Shown here: positions 1 to 7,843 of the stretch, piece by piece
How the letters are laid out: every line of letters starts with the position of its first letter
Position numbering within the stretch: the stretch's first letter is position 1
Assembly: GCA_017560705.1 (NCBI GenBank)
Contig: JAFZEK010000333.1
Span: forward strand, 1 to 9,321
Direction: 5' to 3'
DNA from: Bacteroidales bacterium
GTDB lineage: Bacteria; Bacteroidota; Bacteroidia; Bacteroidales; P3
DNA length: 9,321 nucleotides
Position numbers and translations under genes: made by a program
Notes under the pieces: model-generated
Told to the model about the DNA's origin: nothing
Seen by the model: the letters and a program-made list of their open reading frames with translations, nothing else
Databases searched by the model: none

Positions 1-397
1 TAACCGCATATTTTGCAAATTCTGAAGATTGAAAACTAATTCCAGGTATTCCTAGTCGCCTTCCTGCAGCTGGATTTTCAAGATCTCCTAAAAAATAATC
101 TTTTAGAAAAAATAAAAAAGTACATCCTAGAAGTATTACAGAAAAATAATAAGCCAACTTTGAAAGTCGCACAAATAGTTTAGAATTTATATTCGACAAA
201 CATAGTGCAAGAATATAAGATCCAATAATCATGCAAAAATGTTTAAAAGATAATCTCATAGGACTATCCCCTATTTCATAAGCAAATTTTCCTATAGAAC
301 TAGATACTTCAATCAACGAAATAAAGCTTAGTATTATAAGAACAAGCCATATAATCTTATCACCTACCAATAAATTAGTTATCTTCTTCATAAACAT
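1..397 (-). CDS. ftsW: FtsW, SEDS-family septal glycosyltransferase (N-terminal part, cut by window edge)
   Basis: FtsW polymerises lipid II into septal glycan together with its cognate transpeptidase FtsI, in the inner membrane. I translated this frame from the sequence: 132 codons are visible and the rest lies beyond position 1. It starts at ATG 397 (residues MFMKKITNLL); an in-frame ATG at 391 is an alternative. Residues 10-14 (LVGDK) followed by a hydrophobic segment (about 15-29) and 'SLIEVSSS' match the usual FtsW/RodA start of a first membrane helix followed by a short serine-containing loop. More hydrophobic segments lie at about 54-70 and 80-98. Residues 121-129 (SFQSSEFAK) correspond to the SEDS 'FQPSE' signature, with serine in place of proline. 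The gene follows the murD-like gene after 29 nt, its normal place in Bacteroidota. I see no Shine-Dalgarno sequence. The family call is firm; the exact start is less so. Confidence 0.93.
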   Translation of the reverse strand, partial: MFMKKITNLLVGDKIIWLVLIILSFISLIEVSSSIGKFAYEIGDSPMRLSFKHFCMIIGSYILALCLSNINSKLFVRLSKLAYYFSVILLGCTFLFFLKDYFLGDLENPAAGRRLGIPGISFQSSEFAKYAV

Positions 398-426
398 TTT
401 GTGCGTGCAATTACTATAAAATTCTA

Positions 427-966
427 CTACAAATCATAGACTTCTTTTTGAAACTCTTTCCCTTGTTCAGACATAGGATGACCATTTTCACATGCTGGAG
501 AAAAAAGAACAGTAGCATTTTCAACATTAGAATACAGTGCTTTAGACACTGCTTCTTTTATTGTTTCAACATCTATAATAGATGGTATAATACCGGAAAA
601 AACATCATGTAATTTCTGATTATCCTTACCAACACATATTAGCATTCTTACTTTTCTTAAAGCAAGAGGAATCAATGTTGTAAAATCAGTGTCATTATTA
701 TCACCATTTGCAATCCAAATAACCGCATTATTTATAGTTTCCAAAGAATACCATGTTGCATTCGGTGTACGCGAAATAGCATCATTAATAAACTCCATTC
801 CATGTATACGAGCCATAAATTGAAGCCTAAAAGGCTCTTCTTCAAAATGAGAAAAACATTCTCTCAAATTTTGATTTCTTAGTTTCTTCAATTTGGTTGC
901 ATCAATTCCTGCAAGACCATTAAAAACCTTATCTCGTCCTTGAGTTGCTAGTGTTTCTATATTCAT
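427..966 (-). CDS. MurD-like C-terminal-domain protein (truncated murD remnant or stub)
   Basis: MurD normally ligates D-glutamate to UDP-MurNAc-L-Ala in the cytoplasm and is about 440-450 residues long. This 179-residue protein aligns by eye only with the end of the central domain and the C-terminal domain. Residues 6-50 resemble the 'LxGxHNxxNxxAA...HRLE' segment of Mur ligases. Residues 52-62 (ARIHGMEFIND), 71-73 (TWY) and 153-159 (VLFSPAC) match MurD's last domain. The N-terminal Rossmann domain, the GTNGKT P-loop and the Mg/ATP residues are absent. The SKATN motif reads AISRT (63-67), and the loop after SPAC is shortened and lacks the Ser/Phe ligand contacts. The start ATG lies 22 nt after the mraY stop, leaving no room for the missing part. 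The frame is intact and sits in murD's normal operon slot. It could be a decaying remnant or a repurposed ADP/ligand-free domain. It is not an active ligase by itself. Confidence 0.85.
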   Translation of the reverse strand: MNIETLATQGRDKVFNGLAGIDATKLKKLRNQNLRECFSHFEEEPFRLQFMARIHGMEFINDAISRTPNATWYSLETINNAVIWIANGDNNDTDFTTLIPLALRKVRMLICVGKDNQKLHDVFSGIIPSIIDVETIKEAVSKALYSNVENATVLFSPACENGHPMSEQGKEFQKEVYDL

Positions 967-988
967 ATCGTGATTATTGCTTATTATT

Positions 989-2242
989 TTATCTAAGTTT
1001 TAATGTTACTATCGTTATTACTGCCAAAATTATTCCTACCAAAAAAAATCTCTGAACCAACTTCTGTTCTGGTATTCCTTTCTTTTGATAGTGATGATGT
1101 ATTGGAGCCATCAAGAATATTCTCCGTCCTTCTCCATATTTCTTTTTCGTATATTTGAAATACGAACGTTGCATTATAACTGAAAGATTTTCCATTACAA
1201 ATATACCACAAAGAATAGGTGTAAGTAATTCCTTCCTAATCAATATTGCAAAAACAGCTATAATTCCACCTAAAGCCAAAGATCCTGTATCACCCATAAA
1301 AATTTCTGCTGGATGTGTATTATACCATAAAAATCCTATAGTAGCACCCACAAATGCTGAAATAAAAATGGTCAATTCTCCGATATTTGGCAAGAACATT
1401 ATATTAAGATAATTGGAAAATATAATATTCCCCGACACCCAAGCAAGCACAGCCAAAGTTCCGCCAATAATAGCTGACGTCCCCGTTGCTAACCCATCAA
1501 TACCATCTGTAAGATTCGCAGCATTCGACACAGCTGTAACTATAAATATTACCACTATTACGAACAACAACCATACCCATTCTTTAGCCCAATCGCCCAT
1601 CCATGTTATCAAATCAGCATAGTCAAATTCATTATTCTTCACGAATGGAATAGTCGTTTTAGTAGACTTTACAGGATGTTCTGAGAACTCTTGTTTTGCC
1701 TTTTCATAATTCTTATTTATGTTTACATTATGTGTTTCAACATACGTTGCTACCGACTTTCTCTCCTTTATTGTAATATCCGGATGAAACATTATTATTA
1801 AACCCACAACAAGACCAAGCCCAACCTGACCAAGTATCTTATACTTTCCAGGCAAGCCATCCTTGTTTTTCTTGAATACTTTTATGTAATCATCCAAAAA
1901 ACCTAACAAGCCCAACCAAATAGTTGTTATTATCATTACAATAATATAGATATTATCTATCTTGGCAAACAATAACGTAGGTATTAATATTGCCATAAGA
2001 ATAATAACACCCCCCATAGTAGGAGTACCTTCCTTTTGTTTTTGACCTTCTAAACCTAGATCTCTAACCGTTTCTCCTATTTGTTTTTTTCTAAGATATT
2101 TGATTATTGGCTTCCCAAACACAACAGTTATAATCAACGACGTGATTACAGCCATCGAAGCACGAAACGATATGTACTGAAACACACCCGCTCCAGGAAA
2201 ATCAAATACTTTATCTAACCATTCAAATAAATAGTATAACAT
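989..2242 (-). CDS. mraY: MraY, phospho-MurNAc-pentapeptide transferase (lipid I synthase)
   Basis: MraY is an integral membrane enzyme that transfers phospho-MurNAc-pentapeptide from its UDP carrier to undecaprenyl phosphate, giving lipid I. Family motifs are visible in order: TPTMGG (73-78), the Mg-binding LDDYIKV (116-122), [10 protein letters not shown] (243-252), FMGDTGS (315-321) and the HHHYQKKG loop (382-389). About ten hydrophobic segments run through the 417 residues. The length exceeds the ~360 of E. coli because of a hydrophilic insertion at about 152-222, rich in Lys/Glu. Such an insertion is typical of Bacteroidota MraY as I know the family. The start [10 protein letters not shown] matches the normal N terminus. 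The gene begins 15 nt after murE and is followed by the truncated murD-like gene. Confidence 0.97.
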   Translation of the reverse strand: MLYYLFEWLDKVFDFPGAGVFQYISFRASMAVITSLIITVVFGKPIIKYLRKKQIGETVRDLGLEGQKQKEGTPTMGGVIILMAILIPTLLFAKIDNIYIIVMIITTIWLGLLGFLDDYIKVFKKNKDGLPGKYKILGQVGLGLVVGLIIMFHPDITIKERKSVATYVETHNVNINKNYEKAKQEFSEHPVKSTKTTIPFVKNNEFDYADLITWMGDWAKEWVWLLFVIVVIFIVTAVSNAANLTDGIDGLATGTSAIIGGTLAVLAWVSGNIIFSNYLNIMFLPNIGELTIFISAFVGATIGFLWYNTHPAEIFMGDTGSLALGGIIAVFAILIRKELLTPILCGIFVMENLSVIMQRSYFKYTKKKYGEGRRIFLMAPIHHHYQKKGIPEQKLVQRFFLVGIILAVITIVTLKLR

Positions 2243-2257
2243 TTCAATATCTCGTTT

Positions 2258-3700
2258 TTATCTAAGTATATTAATTAATTCTTCTTTATCATCAAAGTGA
2301 TGTCTAACTCCATTTATCTCTTGATATTTCTCATGTCCCTTCCCTGCTACAAGTATAATATCTCCTTTTTGAGCTAATCTACATGCAGCTTTTATAGCTT
2401 GCTGCCTACTCGTTATTCTAATAGTACTTTCTTTTTGCTCAACAGTCAATCCTTTCTCCATTTCATCCAAAATATTTTCAGGCTCTTCCGTCCTTGGATT
2501 ATCCGAAGTCAAGATAACAGTATCACTAAGTTCCGATGCTATAGAAGCCATAATCGGACGTTTTAATGGATCTCTATCTCCACCACAACCTACAACAGTT
2601 ATAAGTTTCTGCGATTTATTCCTAATTTCATTTATTGTCAATAGTACATTTTTCAATGCATCTGGAGTATGAGCGTAATCTACAATTGCAGTTTTTTCTT
2701 GTCCTGTTACATATTCAAATCTTCCTTCTACCGCTTGCAAAACACTCAATTGCTTAAGAATCTCCATTTCATCTGCTCCACACAATTTGGCAGCTCCATA
2801 TATAGCCAACAAATTATATGCATTAAAACCGCCTACAAGACGTGTCCAAACTTCTCTATTATTTATGTTTAAAAACAAGCCATGTATCGTATTCTCTAAA
2901 ATCTTCCCTTTAAAATCTGCCAATTCTTTTATACTGTAAGTATATTTCTTTGCCTTACAATTTTGCAACATAACCATTCCATTCCTATCATCTATATTAG
3001 TTAATGCAAATGCAGACGATGGCAAGCTATCAAAAAAAGCTTTCTTTGCCAAAATATACTCAGCAAATGTCTTATGAAAATCTAAATGGTCATGTGTGAT
3101 GTTGCTAAAAATACCTCCATAAAAGTTTAGCCCTTTTATTCTATTTTGAACTATAGAATGCGAACTAACTTCCATAAAACAATAATCACAATCATTCTCT
3201 ACCATTTGAGATAAAAGTTCATTTAGTTTTATAGCATCTGGAGTAGTGTGTGTTGATTGTATTTCAATATCATTTATCTTGTTTACAATTGTAGAGATAA
3301 GACCTACATTATAACCAAGCTGTCTAAACATCTTATACAATAGCGTTACAGTAGTTGTTTTACCATTAGTTCCTGTAATACCTATCAATTTTAGCCTTTT
3401 CGATGGATTATTATAAAAGTTCGATGCTATCAATCCTAGTGCATTACTACTACTCAATACTTGAATATAAACAACCTCAGAATACAAATTCTCAGGCAAT
3501 ACTTCACATACTATTACAGCAACACCTTTTTCTATTACACTGTCTATATATATATGTCCATCGGTGTGAACTCCAGTTTGAGCCACAAACAACGAACCTC
3601 TTCCAACATTACGAGAATCGAAAGTAATATGACTTACATCTATATCTTTATAATTTACTACTTTACAATCTATACCTTTTATTAGTTTAGTTAGTTCCAT
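2258..3700 (-). CDS. murE: MurE, UDP-MurNAc-L-Ala-D-Glu:meso-diaminopimelate ligase
   Basis: MurE is the cytoplasmic ATP-dependent ligase that adds the third peptide residue to UDP-MurNAc-L-Ala-D-Glu. All three Mur domains are present in 480 residues. The N-terminal UDP-substrate domain includes ITFDSR (25-30) and GxxTDGH (43-49). The ATP domain has GITGTNGKTTT (107-117), HTTPD (151-155), EVSSHS (177-182), ITHDHLDFH (201-209) and the lysine of the AKKAFF segment (218-223), the expected carbamylated lysine. The C-terminal domain has GRFE (326-329), DYAHTPDAL (341-349) and GKGHE (453-457). DNPR at 400-403 is the signature for meso-diaminopimelate rather than lysine, so the wall is predicted to be of the mDAP type. 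The start overlaps the end of ftsI by 14 nt and has a strong Shine-Dalgarno match. No defects seen, in contrast to the murD-like gene downstream. Confidence 0.97.
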   Translation of the reverse strand: MELTKLIKGIDCKVVNYKDIDVSHITFDSRNVGRGSLFVAQTGVHTDGHIYIDSVIEKGVAVIVCEVLPENLYSEVVYIQVLSSSNALGLIASNFYNNPSKRLKLIGITGTNGKTTTVTLLYKMFRQLGYNVGLISTIVNKINDIEIQSTHTTPDAIKLNELLSQMVENDCDYCFMEVSSHSIVQNRIKGLNFYGGIFSNITHDHLDFHKTFAEYILAKKAFFDSLPSSAFALTNIDDRNGMVMLQNCKAKKYTYSIKELADFKGKILENTIHGLFLNINNREVWTRLVGGFNAYNLLAIYGAAKLCGADEMEILKQLSVLQAVEGRFEYVTGQEKTAIVDYAHTPDALKNVLLTINEIRNKSQKLITVVGCGGDRDPLKRPIMASIASELSDTVILTSDNPRTEEPENILDEMEKGLTVEQKESTIRITSRQQAIKAACRLAQKGDIILVAGKGHEKYQEINGVRHHFDDKEELINILR

Positions 3701-5987
3701 CTAACCCTCCTTCCTTGTTTCTTCCATTAGACAATATACCTAATTTCAAATGTATCCTATCACCTTTCCTATAAGAGGAATTCGGCTTTAAAGACTGATT
3801 AATAACCTTACCCCTACCTTCAAATGAGACATTCAAATCCATTTTCTCAAGCATATAAACCGCATCTTTCACTGTCATACCCTTACAATCCGGCACAACA
3901 CCTTTTTTAGGCTTATACTCTTTATAAGACACATTCTTATTAGAATCCACCACACTTCCTATCCAAAAAGCATCTTCAGTCTCTTCGAATGGAATATTCA
4001 ATACTTCCAACGACGAGATTATTTCTTCTTGATTTCCTTTTGCTACAAAAGGTTTCTTTACATTAGCTACATTCTGTTCTGGTATTCCCATTTCTATATT
4101 CAAAATAGTTCCACAAACTTTATCCGCCAAATCTTTAAACACTGGTGCAGCAAGCTCCCCTCCATGTTGTTTATTCTTCTTTGGGTTTGTTATCACCACT
4201 ATACACGAGTACTTAGGGTCATCAGCTGGGAAATACCCAACAAATGAAGCCCTATGCTTTTTCACTTTATTCTTATTAGTATAGTTTATTTGAGAAGTAC
4301 CTGTTTTTCCAGCTATCCCATATGGAGTTTTTGACAACAATTTAGCAGCAGAACCATTTTCTACTACACCTTTTAGCATTGCTTTTATTTTGTTCAATGT
4401 GGATTCGCTACATATTTTATCATCCAACACTACAGTTTGATTTACTTTTACAGATTTGTTACCATCCTTCACTTCACTACAAAACTGAGGCTTTACCATT
4501 CTTCCGTTATTTGCTATTGCGTTGTAGAAAGTAAGCATTTGCATTGCAGTCATACTTGTAACATATCCGTAAGTTAAGTTCAAAAAGTTACGGTCGGGCC
4601 CTATATTGTTTGTAATAGTAGGCATTGGTTCTCCACCTTCCTTTAAAATCATTACATCCATATCCAACCGTTTGTATGGAAATGTTTTCTTTATACCATA
4701 CAAGAACGCCTCTCTATCATTTTTATAATAATCCCACACTGGTTGACATGTTCCTACATTCGATGACACTTCAAACGATCTTGCCATAGACACCTCTCCA
4801 TAGTTATGTCCACCAGCATCGGTTATCGTAGAATTTTTATTTTTTTTATTGAATGTCTTAACCCCCGTTGGTACTATATACGAAGTGTCAAAATTTACAT
4901 CTCTAACATTTTCCAATAGAAACATAGCAGTCACCGTCTTAAATGTAGAACCCGGCTCATACAAATCGGCACATGCAATATTACGGTTCTCTTTATAAGT
5001 GCCAAGAGAATCCACTTTGCTCAAATTACTTATAGCTCTTATATAACCTGTTTCTGTTTCCATTAGAATCACGCAACCATAATCTGCCTCATTCTCTCTC
5101 AAACATTCTTTTAATGACGATTGAGCTAAAAGCTGCAACCGAGAATCTAGAGTAGATATTATATTCACCCCATTAACTGCTCTTATTTGCGAATCGTCAT
5201 CCACCGGTATCCATATATCTTTATTCAGTCTACGAACTCTTCTTTTTCCTTTCTGACCCCTAAGATACTCATCGTATGCACCTTCCAAACCTTTTTCGAA
5301 TACAGTATCAGCATGAGTCGCAAAACCTATCGTATGACGTGCTAAATCGCCATAAGGATTTACTCTAACCTTTCTTTCATCTACAATAATTGCTCTTCTA
5401 AACTTCGGCAAATTATCTTTGTTGACATTAGGTGTCGTATCATTCAATTTACTATTATCTGGATGACCTAGAATTGGAAAAGTTTTCATTTTCTCCAACT
5501 CATCAATCTGTACATTTTTCTTCAAAAGAACATGTCTATTTCTTTTCGCTTTTCTGGACCTCGTAAGATACTCATAATACTCATTTTCTGTCTTATCTCT
5601 GAATAAATTAGACAGCTCCAGACTCAATGCTTTCGCTCCCGAATCAAATACTGAATCAGGAATCATCGGTATATACTTACATGAATCGGAAGGATCTTCT
5701 TTTAATTCCTTTTTCGTTTTCCTTTCTTTATGTGCACCTAAATCTATATAAACATCATAGAAAGTGGTTGTAGTAGCCAATATTTTACCATCGGAAGAAT
5801 ATATAGTTCCTCTTTGAGCATTCACATCCTCTTCCTTTTCTATTTTTGACAATGCCTCTTTCCCAATGTTTTCAGAATCCAATTGAATCTTTAGTATAGC
5901 CACAACAATAGGTATAGCAAATACTATCAATAGGATACAGTACACTATTATTAATCGGTATAATATTTTTTTATTTTCGCCTTCCAT
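3687..5987 (-). CDS. ftsI: FtsI/PBP3-type septal peptidoglycan transpeptidase with C-terminal PASTA domain
   Basis: This class B penicillin-binding protein cross-links septal peptidoglycan in the periplasm as partner of FtsW. The order is a short cytoplasmic tail, one membrane anchor (about 9-33), and a dimerisation/pedestal region beginning with the conserved RGTIYSSDG (59-67) and continuing past GLEGAYDEYL (233-242). The transpeptidase domain follows, with catalytic STFK (347-350, Ser347 nucleophile), SSN (408-410) and KTGTS (561-565). A tail at about 693-750 (VVPDCKGMTVKDAV to HLKLG) resembles a PASTA domain. At 766 residues it is longer than the 588 of E. coli FtsI, as expected for the PASTA-bearing Bacteroidota form. 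The start codon directly abuts the ftsL-like stop, with AAGGAA about 10 nt upstream. All catalytic motifs are intact, so it should be active and beta-lactam-binding. Confidence 0.96.
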   Translation of the reverse strand: MEGENKKILYRLIIVYCILLIVFAIPIVVAILKIQLDSENIGKEALSKIEKEEDVNAQRGTIYSSDGKILATTTTFYDVYIDLGAHKERKTKKELKEDPSDSCKYIPMIPDSVFDSGAKALSLELSNLFRDKTENEYYEYLTRSRKAKRNRHVLLKKNVQIDELEKMKTFPILGHPDNSKLNDTTPNVNKDNLPKFRRAIIVDERKVRVNPYGDLARHTIGFATHADTVFEKGLEGAYDEYLRGQKGKRRVRRLNKDIWIPVDDDSQIRAVNGVNIISTLDSRLQLLAQSSLKECLRENEADYGCVILMETETGYIRAISNLSKVDSLGTYKENRNIACADLYEPGSTFKTVTAMFLLENVRDVNFDTSYIVPTGVKTFNKKNKNSTITDAGGHNYGEVSMARSFEVSSNVGTCQPVWDYYKNDREAFLYGIKKTFPYKRLDMDVMILKEGGEPMPTITNNIGPDRNFLNLTYGYVTSMTAMQMLTFYNAIANNGRMVKPQFCSEVKDGNKSVKVNQTVVLDDKICSESTLNKIKAMLKGVVENGSAAKLLSKTPYGIAGKTGTSQINYTNKNKVKKHRASFVGYFPADDPKYSCIVVITNPKKNKQHGGELAAPVFKDLADKVCGTILNIEMGIPEQNVANVKKPFVAKGNQEEIISSLEVLNIPFEETEDAFWIGSVVDSNKNVSYKEYKPKKGVVPDCKGMTVKDAVYMLEKMDLNVSFEGRGKVINQSLKPNSSYRKGDRIHLKLGILSNGRNKEGGLDGTN
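3706..3712 (-). promoter_or_regulatory. Shine-Dalgarno sequence of murE inside ftsI
   Basis: The minus strand reads AAGGAGG, then 5 nt, then the murE ATG. This is a near-perfect anti-16S match and supports the chosen murE start. It lies within the last codons of ftsI (the Lys-Glu-Gly region), so it may simply follow from the protein sequence. It stands out because the other starts here have weak or no such sites, as is common in Bacteroidota. Confidence 0.6.
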
Positions 5988-6413
5988 TTATTCCTTGTCA
6001 ATTTTTATTTTTATCGGTCTGTCTGTAGATTCTTTGATTCCCATTTTTTTTAGTCTATTGGTTACTTCGGTAATCATTGTAGCATTCATATAGTCACATT
6101 TTAACTGTATATGCTGTATATGTAGCTTATCCACTTCCTTTTGCAACTTATTTATTTCATACGAAATATTCTCTATATAATACCTGTTGGCCACCATAAT
6201 AATGGAAAACAATACTGCCATTATAAATAGTGGAGACAGGGACAAAATATCTTTCCTAATTAGAAACTTGCCCGTAATAAAGTCTTTAAACTTTATTTTC
6301 GAACCACCTACTTCTATATTATCAACAGTCTCTTCATTATTTTGAGGCGAAACATTTTCTGTTTCTGCTCCTACTTTTTTACTGCCAAATATTTTATTTA
6401 TTATTCTTTTCAT
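5988..6413 (-). CDS. FtsL-like cell division protein (Bacteroidota type)
   Basis: FtsL is a small bitopic protein that, with FtsB and FtsQ, helps activate the FtsW-FtsI synthase at the septum. Sequence conservation is low, so the call leans on architecture and position. The 141 residues comprise a charged cytoplasmic tail (1-54), one hydrophobic segment (about 57-75), then a heptad-like predicted coiled coil (about 80-106, including YEINKLQKEVDKLHIQ) and a short basic C terminus. It lies between rsmH and ftsI, the canonical ftsL slot. It overlaps rsmH by 4 nt (ATGA), which suggests translational coupling, and abuts ftsI with no spacer. The long N-terminal tail matches the Bacteroidota FtsL-like family better than the short proteobacterial protein. 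Confidence 0.85.
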   Translation of the reverse strand: MKRIINKIFGSKKVGAETENVSPQNNEETVDNIEVGGSKIKFKDFITGKFLIRKDILSLSPLFIMAVLFSIIMVANRYYIENISYEINKLQKEVDKLHIQHIQLKCDYMNATMITEVTNRLKKMGIKESTDRPIKIKIDKE

Positions 6414-7321
6414 ACGCTTTCTTCTCTTTTTTCAGCTATTCTTAGTTTTGCACTTCTCGACCTATTATTTTCTTGTAGTTCTTGTTCTGAAGGCGTTATA
6501 GGCTTGCGTGTTATAGCTGTCAAATTAGTTATAACATTACCATAAAAGTCTTTTTCAATATTACCTTCTATGTTTCCCGACTTTACAAGATTTTTCACCA
6601 TGCGGTCTTCCAATGAATGATAAGATATTACCACCAATCTTCCTCCTGGTTTTAATATCTCAACAGCCTGTTTTAGCATCATTTCCAATGCTTCCATTTC
6701 ACCATTCACCTCTATTCTTAGAGCTTGGAAAAGCATCGCTAAATATTTATTTTCTTGATTCCTTGGAATCAACTTTTCTACTGCTTTGCTAAGTCCAAAA
6801 GTCGTTTCTATAGCTTTTTGGCTACGAGCGGCCACTATAGCACGTGCCATGCGACCTGCATTAGGTATTTCTCCATAAAGCGAAAGAATCTCCTTCAACC
6901 TGCCTTCCGATTCAGTATTCACAATATCCTTTGCAGTTCGTTCTTGTCTTTGATCCATTCTAAGATCCAAAGAAGCATCAAATCGGATAGAAAATCCCCT
7001 ATTTGCCTCATCGAATTGATGAGACGACACTCCCAAATCGGCAAGCAAACCATCTATTTTCCTTACACCCTCCAAGCGTAAGAAACTCTTTAAGTATTTA
7101 AAATTCTCGTGAATAAGAGTGAAGCGACTATCATCTATTTTATTTACCAATGCATCAGAATCCTGATCAAAAGCATACAACCGTCCATTCTCGTTAAGCT
7201 TATCCAATATCCTACGAGAATGACCGCCACCACCAAATGTTACATCCACATAAGTGCCTTCGGGGTTTATATTTAGTCCATCAATACTTTCGTTCAACAA
7301 TACAGGCAAATGATACTTCAT
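6410..7321 (-). CDS. rsmH: RsmH (MraW), 16S rRNA m4C1402 N4-methyltransferase
   Basis: RsmH methylates N4 of cytosine 1402 (E. coli numbering) in the 16S rRNA decoding centre, using S-adenosylmethionine. Visible motifs: HLPVLLNE (4-11) at the start, the SAM-binding loop VDVTFGGGGHSRRIL (25-39), acidic FDQD (51-54), LADLGVSSHQ (93-102), GFSIRFDASLDLRMD (109-123), ALRIEVNGE (200-208), VISYHSLEDR (231-240) and the C-terminal SRSAKLRIAE (288-297). The length of 303 is normal. The start is well supported because MKYHxPVLLNE is the family's N terminus. It follows mraZ after 16 nt and overlaps the ftsL-like gene by 4 nt. Nothing looks defective. Confidence 0.97.
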   Translation of the reverse strand: MKYHLPVLLNESIDGLNINPEGTYVDVTFGGGGHSRRILDKLNENGRLYAFDQDSDALVNKIDDSRFTLIHENFKYLKSFLRLEGVRKIDGLLADLGVSSHQFDEANRGFSIRFDASLDLRMDQRQERTAKDIVNTESEGRLKEILSLYGEIPNAGRMARAIVAARSQKAIETTFGLSKAVEKLIPRNQENKYLAMLFQALRIEVNGEMEALEMMLKQAVEILKPGGRLVVISYHSLEDRMVKNLVKSGNIEGNIEKDFYGNVITNLTAITRKPITPSEQELQENNRSRSAKLRIAEKREESV

Positions 7322-7337
7322 TATTTATCTCGAAAAT

Positions 7338-7802
7338 TTATATAGATTCATTCTTAATACTTACACCCAACCTATCATTCACTAGCGAAGCAAAATCAGT
7401 GTCATCGCTATTCATGTTGGTGTACTTTTCATAATCCCAAATTTCGATAAAATTGCCTGTAGCTGTTAGTACTATATCTTTTGCATTCTTTATGCACGAA
7501 CGTTGTTCTGTAGGTATCAATAAGCGGTCATTCGTATCCAATTCCACTATGTTACCATCTGTAAGTTTTCTTAGAAGCTTTCTATCCTCAATATTGTAGG
7601 GATTCAAGTTCTTATGAAGAAATTCCACTTCGTCCTGAAAAGAAGTATATGTCCATAGCTCCAAACACTCAGCATAGATACTTTGACGTATAACAAAACG
7701 ACCATCATCCGAAGCCGGAAGTTGGCGTTTTAGGGCAATTGGAAACTTAAATCGCCCATTATTATCCATCTTACAATATTCTTTACCAAGTATTAACGAC
7801 AT
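7338..7802 (-). CDS. mraZ: MraZ, transcriptional regulator of the dcw cluster
   Basis: MraZ is a DNA-binding protein with two AbrB-like half-domains that forms ring oligomers and, in E. coli, represses its own operon. The 154-residue frame shows both half-domains: KMDNNGRFKFPIALKRQL (11-28) and VELDTNDRLLIPTEQRS (86-102), each with the characteristic 'D..GR...P' core (second copy D-x-x-D-R-L-L-I-P). The region between contains LELWTY (47-52), and IEIWDYEKY (118-126) is the equivalent in the second half. It is the first gene of the run, and a promoter with phased TGG boxes lies just upstream. The start ATG at 7802 is preceded by an A/T-rich leader without a Shine-Dalgarno sequence, normal for this phylum. 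Confidence 0.96.
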   Translation of the reverse strand: MSLILGKEYCKMDNNGRFKFPIALKRQLPASDDGRFVIRQSIYAECLELWTYTSFQDEVEFLHKNLNPYNIEDRKLLRKLTDGNIVELDTNDRLLIPTEQRSCIKNAKDIVLTATGNFIEIWDYEKYTNMNSDDTDFASLVNDRLGVSIKNESI

Positions 7803-7825
7803 TTTTATCTACTTTATTTCAATTT

Positions 7826-7834
7826 GTAAAGGTA
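7826..7834 (-). promoter_or_regulatory. Probable -7 box of the mraZ/dcw promoter
   Basis: The minus strand reads TACCTTTAC, close to the Bacteroidota primary-sigma -7 consensus TAnnTTTG. It would place transcription start near 7820 and give a leader of under 20 nt before mraZ. A clear -33 TTTG box at the usual 19-21 nt distance is missing: that region is occupied by TGGTT and a run of eight T. The position immediately downstream of the TGG boxes fits an autoregulated promoter. Inferred from pattern only. Confidence 0.6.
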
Positions 7835-7843
7835 CGAAGAAAT

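Noticed and set aside
427..988. Full-length MurD broken by a frameshift, with its N-terminal half in another frame
   Set aside because: Only 22 nt separate the stub start from the mraY stop, so the missing ~270 codons are not there in any frame.
1155..1622. Plus-strand open frames antisense to mraY
   Set aside because: They lie wholly inside mraY, which has all family motifs in its own frame; the antisense peptides resemble nothing known. The same applies to frames antisense to murE, ftsI, ftsL, rsmH and mraZ.
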